This document shows positions 37,701 through 44,411 of a DNA stretch of 64,000 bases, piece by piece. Below the pieces are notes generated by a model. The model searched no databases and had not been told where the DNA came from. It saw nothing but the letters and a program-made list of their open reading frames with translations. Source of the DNA: Diadema setosum. Lineage: Eukaryota > Echinodermata > Echinoidea > Diadematoida > Diadematidae. The first letter of the stretch is position 1. Each line of letters starts with the position of its first letter. A program made the translations under genes and the position numbers. The stretch spans positions 22,763,980-22,827,979 of the forward strand of contig NC_092705.1 in assembly GCF_964275005.1 (NCBI RefSeq), in the 5' to 3' direction.

Positions 37701-40700
37701 GGTCCTGATTTTTTTCAAAAGGCAAAGCACGTAACTTTCCATTGTTCAGTTTTGGTGAAGACAAAATTGATGTAGTGGATGATTTTGTTTATTTAGGTAT
37801 TCAATTTAATTACAATGGAAGTTTTAAGGCGGCTATTTCCAAGCAAGTGTCACAGGCAAGGAAATCACTTTTTTCTCTGTCACTAAAGGTTCAGAAACTC
37901 AAGCTTCCTGTGGATATTCAAAGCGAACTGTTTGATCAGTTAGTGTTACCAATACTATTGTATGGGTGTGAAGTTTGTGGTTTTGAGGATTTGAGTCAAA
38001 TCGAAATTTTTCATAGGAAATTCTTGAAATCGTTGTGATGTGTAAATAAATTTACACCAGATTGTATGGTATATGCAGAAACCGGGAGAACACGACTGGC
38101 TAATACTGTTAAATATCGTATGGTTAGCTTCTGGCTGAGGATCGTAAAGGGTTCTTCTGCTAAATATTCATTCAGGTTTTGTACACTCCAAGATTAATAA
38201 GTCAACAGGACACGACCTTTGTATTTAAGTGGATATCTTATATTGAGGAAATTTTAAACCATGCTGGTGTTGGTGTTGTATGGCTAAGAAAAGGGGAAGG
38301 ATTTAGCAATAGGTGGATATTGAGCACCTTGAAGCTGATATTAAGTGATATGTCTAAACAGGATTTGATGGTAAATATTTGGTCAAATAGAGTATGTTTA
38401 AATTATAGGATTTTTAAGACGAAAAGTCTCTTTGAAAGGTATTTAGTCCAATTGAGTAAGAGGGATAGAATTACATTGAGCCGTTTTAGATGTAGGTCAA
38501 ATCAGTTGCCAGTTAATAAAAGAAGATTTGTACAGTCATTAAGTTTGATGAAAGGGATGTTCAATGCCCGTGTTGTGATAGACATGAAACAGGTGATAAA
38601 TTTCACTATGTTTTCGTATGCCCTTTCTTTGAAAAGGAAAGACAATCAATCATTATTTGGTTGAACGTCCTTGCTCAGTACACGCGTCCAGATTATTTTC
38701 ATGTTCGCATTTAGGACAGCTTAAAAGATTAGTATTATTTGTGAGGCTGATCATGTCATATTTTGCAAATTTGCAGAAGCCTGAACAAGTTGAGGGTACT
38801 TTAGTCAAGAAAGAAAATATTGTAACTCGTATTGGTAGAAAAATTGGTTACAGCTCGTTATTCCGAAGGTTCGTTATTCCGAAGGCTCTTCAGTCCGAAG
38901 ATTCGTTATTCCGAAGGTTCGTATTTCCGAATTTCATTTTCGGATGAACAAATCTTCGGAATAACGAACCTTTGGAATAACGCCACAAATGTTAGGATTA
39001 ACGAACCCTTTTTCATTTTCGGATTAACGAACCTATAGGTATAGGGAGTTTGTGTGTTTCGGATTAACGAACCTTCGGAATAACGAACCTTCGGAATATC
39101 GAACCTTCGGAATAACGAACAGCACCCGAAAAATTAAGCATCCAGTGATACTCGATCTATAGTAGTTGTATGTTACGATTGTTTGGTCGTATGGTTCATA
39201 CAATTAGTTAATCTTGCTTGCCAATTTGTATATCACTGTAATAGTTTAGTAGGTCTAGACTATTTTATATACATCATTGTAATATATCACAAACATAATT
39301 CTTTGATATTGTAATGACCATATCTTGTATTTATGTGTTGTAAAAGCCATTTTTAAGGGTCAATAAAACCTATCTAATCTATCTTAACTGAACAAACTGA
39401 TCTTTACAGGGTCCAGTTGGATGTCAGGAGGGATGTGGAGCCAGTAAACGTCTTGCCGGGAAATGTGCAAATCAAAAAATTTCATTAACGGGAAATGTGC
39501 AAACGTGACGCCGGGAAATGTGCAAATGTTCAATTTTGCCGGGAAATGTGCAAAAGCCACCGGGAAATGTGCAAACCATTCATTTCACCTATATAATGTA
39601 TAGATGGAAGAGAAACGCTCAATCAAAGCTGTGCATGAAACATTATCATCTTTACCACCTGAACGACAATCTGTCTTTTTTTTTCGTTTTACTTTATCAT
39701 CATCTTCTTGTAAAACTCACAACGAATTTCCACCAGATTTGGCAGATAACATCTTAATGGTGATATGATCGTTATTTGTTGAAATGACCCTCCCCCCCCC
39801 CCCCCCCACCACTCCTAAGGATCGAGAGGGGGAGGAGTTGAAGCCTCAGAGTCCCTTAGAGTCCCTGAGTTGATGGTTTTTTTTTTCTTCATCTGTCAAA
39901 CCGAAAAAGATAGAGCTAAGTTAGTGCTATGAAAAAAAATCATGACTGAAATTTCATGTTTGATTATGGCGGACCTAGGAGTGCCCTGATTGGGGATGAG
40001 GGGGAGCAAGAGGAGTTTCCACACTTTCAGCTTATTCTCGAAAACGGATTTTCACCCAACTTGGCAGAAACTTTTACGTATTTATGGTAATAATAAATGA
40101 TTTTGATTTGTTAAAATGAGCCCCCCATCCCCCATCGCCGAAGAAGGGGGGGGGGGGGGTTAAAGCCTCAGAGTCCCTAAAATCTTGATTTTTTTTTTAA
40201 TCATCTTCTGTCAAACCAAAAAAGATAGAGCTAAGTCAGTGCTATGAAAACATTAATGAATGAAATTTCATGTTTGATTATGGCGGATTAAGGGGTGCCG
40301 GGGGGCGGGGGGAGTGCAGGGAGTGGAGGTGGATATTCCACATCTCAGCATCTTCTTGAATTTAACCAAACTTGACAGATAGCATGTTTATGGTAATATG
40401 ATCATAATTTCTTAGAATGAGCCCCCCCCCCCCCCACCCCCACCGCCGAAGCGTCCCTAAACTCTGGAATTTCTTTAATCTTCTTCTGTCAAACCGAAAA
40501 AGATAGAGCTAAGTTAGTGCTATGAAGACACAGCGTAAATGATTGAAATTTCATGTTTGGTTATGGCGGATCAAGGGGTTTCCAGATGGGGGTGGGGGGG
40601 GGGGCTGAGGGCAAGGAAAGGAATTTTCCACAATTTCAGCATCTTCTAGAAAAATCTACGACGAGTTTTCACCAAACATGGCAGATTGGATCTTTATGGA

Positions 40701-43700
40701 CATAGGCTCTTAATTTGTTAAAATGAGCCCCATCCCATACACACACACACACACACACACATCCACACACCGCCGAAGGGTGGGGGTTGGGATTGAAACC
40801 TCAGAGTCCCTAAACTCTGAACACAAAACTTTAAACTCTGAAAAGATAGAGCTTAGTTAGTGCTATGAAGACATTAATGCCTGAATTTTTATTTCACGTT
40901 TGATTGTCGCGGAGCGAGGGGTGTCTTTATCGGGGGGAGGGGGGAGTGAGGGGAGGAGGGGAGATTGTCACATATTCTGCATCTTCTTGAGAAATCTTTG
41001 ACGGATTTTCACCAAACGTGGGAGGTAGCATCTTTAGGGTAATAGAATCCCACTTTGTTCGAAGGGGCAACAAGTCCAATTTTGTTCCCCTTCCCCAAAG
41101 CGGGGGATAAGACCAGGGTAGCCCCCACGTCATAAACAGACGTGAAATTTCATCAAAGTTTAGGTCTACCTTCTAAAAATGTAAATAAATTGTATTCTAT
41201 TACTCTTGGTTGTTCAGAAAATTTCTTCATATATGTATTCCTTTTTTTCATATGTAGGGTTTTCAAGAAAATTCTGAATTCCACCCGAACGACCCCGCCC
41301 CCTCGTCTTGGCCCCTTTCAAGGGAGGGGGACATGGTGGGGGGGGGGGGGGCTCCATCAGCATCTCCTCCCACTTTAGGGGTTGGGGCAGTGCTCATTGA
41401 AACAAATTCCATTTTGTTCGAGGAACAGAGTGTTTGCCTCTTACCATAATGGCAAAGGATGACATCACACAATATTGCCCAGTTATAGTCCGGTAATGCA
41501 ACTCGGGTCTCTCGGATCTGGGGGCAGACGCGCTACCAAGTTACTGAGCCCAATCACCGCGATCCCTGCATTTTTTTTTTTCAAAAGTCGGCTCACAGTG
41601 GCGGAGAGAGAGAACTGCATAGGCCTATCTATAAGTCTGATCTTAATATGAAATTAACCTTTGCTTATGTCTGTACCATGAAATATGATATGTTGCCTCT
41701 CACCATTAATAGAAGACCTATCGCACACGAAGATCTTCGAAGCCTCGACCCAGAGCTCTATGGCCAAATGGAAGGTCTTAGAGAGTACCCGGCGGAGGAG
41801 CTTGAAGGGCTCGAGCTCAGCTTTGATGGACTACAGCCAGACGGGGAGAACATTGCTGTCACTCAAGACAACCTGTAAGTCACTGTATCCGAGCTATCTA
41901 TTTTAGATTAGTCACGAACAATACTCATATTCCGCCCCTATATGGAGGACAGAGTTGAATCATGAGATTTTGGAGCTTTTTTTTTTATTGCGGACTTTCT
42001 GAAGTTAGAGGTCAACGTCTTATTACTCATTACAGGACAATCGAAAATCAGAGAGAGTATCTTTCATTGTGATGCATCGATATTAAAGTGAGTGATTTGC
42101 CGTACATTTCTACATTACTCCCTTACTAGTATCAAAGAATGTAAGTTTACACACTGAATAAGAAACGATTTCTCCGCTTTCCTTATATAGAATGCGCACG
42201 TACGAATGCAAATTGAAACAGAAACAAAAATTATTCATGCCGTTTTTGCTATGCCTCCGCCATTAAGTGTCGATGGAGGCGCTATGTTTTGGTCGTTCGT
42301 CCGTCCGCCCGTCAGCACTGGTCAGTCTGTTTGTCCCACATTCCGTCCTTCCGTCCGTAGTCGCTTTTGTGGACAGCGTATACTCTAATGACTTAACCGT
42401 TTGAGGAATTCAAATGGAACTTATTGTCATGTTCATGTATTTATTTGGTCTATAGTGCACACTTCCAAGGTCTTAGGTCCAAAAACCTGCTATAATGTCG
42501 AAAATACACTATTTTATCCATACCTTGAAAATTACTCAGTGCAAACAATCAATAAACTAAATATTTGATTGCAGTATTAAATGCAAAATGATTCTGTATT
42601 TGACCATAATTGTCAAATAATATAATAGACGTCATTTTTCCCAGTATTTTGAAAATTCCTCAAAGTATTGTCATAAAGATTCTATATAGCAGTTTAGTGA
42701 ATAGTTTACGAAATATGTGAGCCTTGCTGTCGAGAGGCAAAGATCATATATCAAGTGAATAAGCTCAAATTCGGGTTTGTTTGTTTGTTATTGTTGTTTG
42801 TACAATCACAAACCTTTGGGAGAATAATTTGTGGAGGTATATAACAGTCGCAAAAAGCAACTTTTGCGGTAAAATCTTTAACAAGTTATAACGACATAGA
42901 GTGTCGCAATAATGTTACAGTGTTTTCTGCATGTTGAAGCAGAGAAAATGCTATATCGTGCATGGATTCTAGCATAATCACGTCAACTTAAATATCTTTA
43001 TGTTTTCATGATCTCTTTTAAAAACACTAGGCAGGAGTATATTGACAGGAAATCCATGTATCAGCTCGCAATTCAACAGTTGAACGCCTTCCGTCTTGGC
43101 TTCAACAGAATACCGAAGCCAGAACTCTTCTTCAAGCTCAGACCCGAGGAGCTACGAGACGTGATCATGGGAGAAGAATTTGACTGGAGGTCCTTTGAAA
43201 ACGTATGTTGCCATCGTCATTAGATAGCTTGTGGACGCCGACGTCTAGAAATACGTCTCGCTGCGTCGTTTTGCAAAGTAGTTTTTAGGGTAGCGAGGAC
43301 TAAAGTAATATGGCACCCCCATTATGATCACTGCATCAAGTTTACCTCTCTGTGCCGTAGATATGGCCTAGATCCAACCATGCAAAATCAGACGAAGTGA
43401 AGTCGATTTCTATAAACAATTTTGCGCATGCGCAGAACCGTAGGGATTTTGGTTCCTTTGAACGTCCACGTCATGTATTAATCTAAAGATCATCGATGTG
43501 TTATTAGAAGAAAGACAAAGATACACTTGTTATAATGTCATAGGGTAGTTTTCATGCAGTTCATCAAATATGGTATCTTTTCATTTTTTGAAGCGCCATG
43601 AGCACTGAAAAGTGGACCTGTGCGCTATACAAGTAGCCACTAATATTATTATTATTATCCCCAACTTCATCCACTGACCATGAATGGAAGGCCTGAAGGC

Positions 43701-44379
43701 TGAAATATTCATCCCTATAAGGCGAAAAAGAAAACATTTTTAAAACACATTCTACTGTGGTTGCATTCTTCTCATTTTACATTACCAATACTTGTCCCCA
43801 TACATTTCGTTGCCTCTCCTAAGTTTTTTTTTTTCTGAGGATTAATGACTTTTTGAGATTATACTTGATCAACTTCGAATTCTGAAGATAAATAGTAATA
43901 GGACCCCAAGAATTTTCAAAGAATTATTTAGTGAAACAGAGTATAGAAACGAAACTGAGATTTTTTTTTTTTAAACGGAAAACGCAATTTAATAACCTAC
44001 TGACTTAAAAATGCATTTTTTAAGCTGAGACCTACATCGAAAATGTATTTCATACTGCACCTGTAGTATATAAATGCTAGCGCAGACCTTGATTTGGATG
44101 ATGAAACTGTAACATTCAAAATACAGTGTCTCCTTTCTATAAGAAAGTTTATTATTTTCTTCCACGTTTATGTTCGTACAGGCTACAATTTATTATGTAG
44201 GCGTATTTGTATCTCAAACAGAGCACGCTCTACGAGTTACCATACCATGTGCACCATCCGGTCATTCGACTATTCTGGCGTGTGTTCCATGAGTTTGATG
44301 AGGACAAGAAGAGGCGTTATCTCCGTAAGAAACTTTGCGTTACTTCCCCATGGCTATCATCAAGTTATTTACGCACACA

Positions 44380-44411
<32 letters not shown>

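Larger units (their letters stand above)
43203..44221. other. Intron 10
   Basis: Contains a perfect TGCGCATGCGCA palindrome (43423-43434) and a repeat tail at 43560-43662. Confidence 0.5.

Noticed and set aside
41470-41575. tRNA gene on the minus strand
   Set aside because: A- and B-box-like sequence is present but no cloverleaf with a sound anticodon arm can be drawn; a SINE head is more likely.
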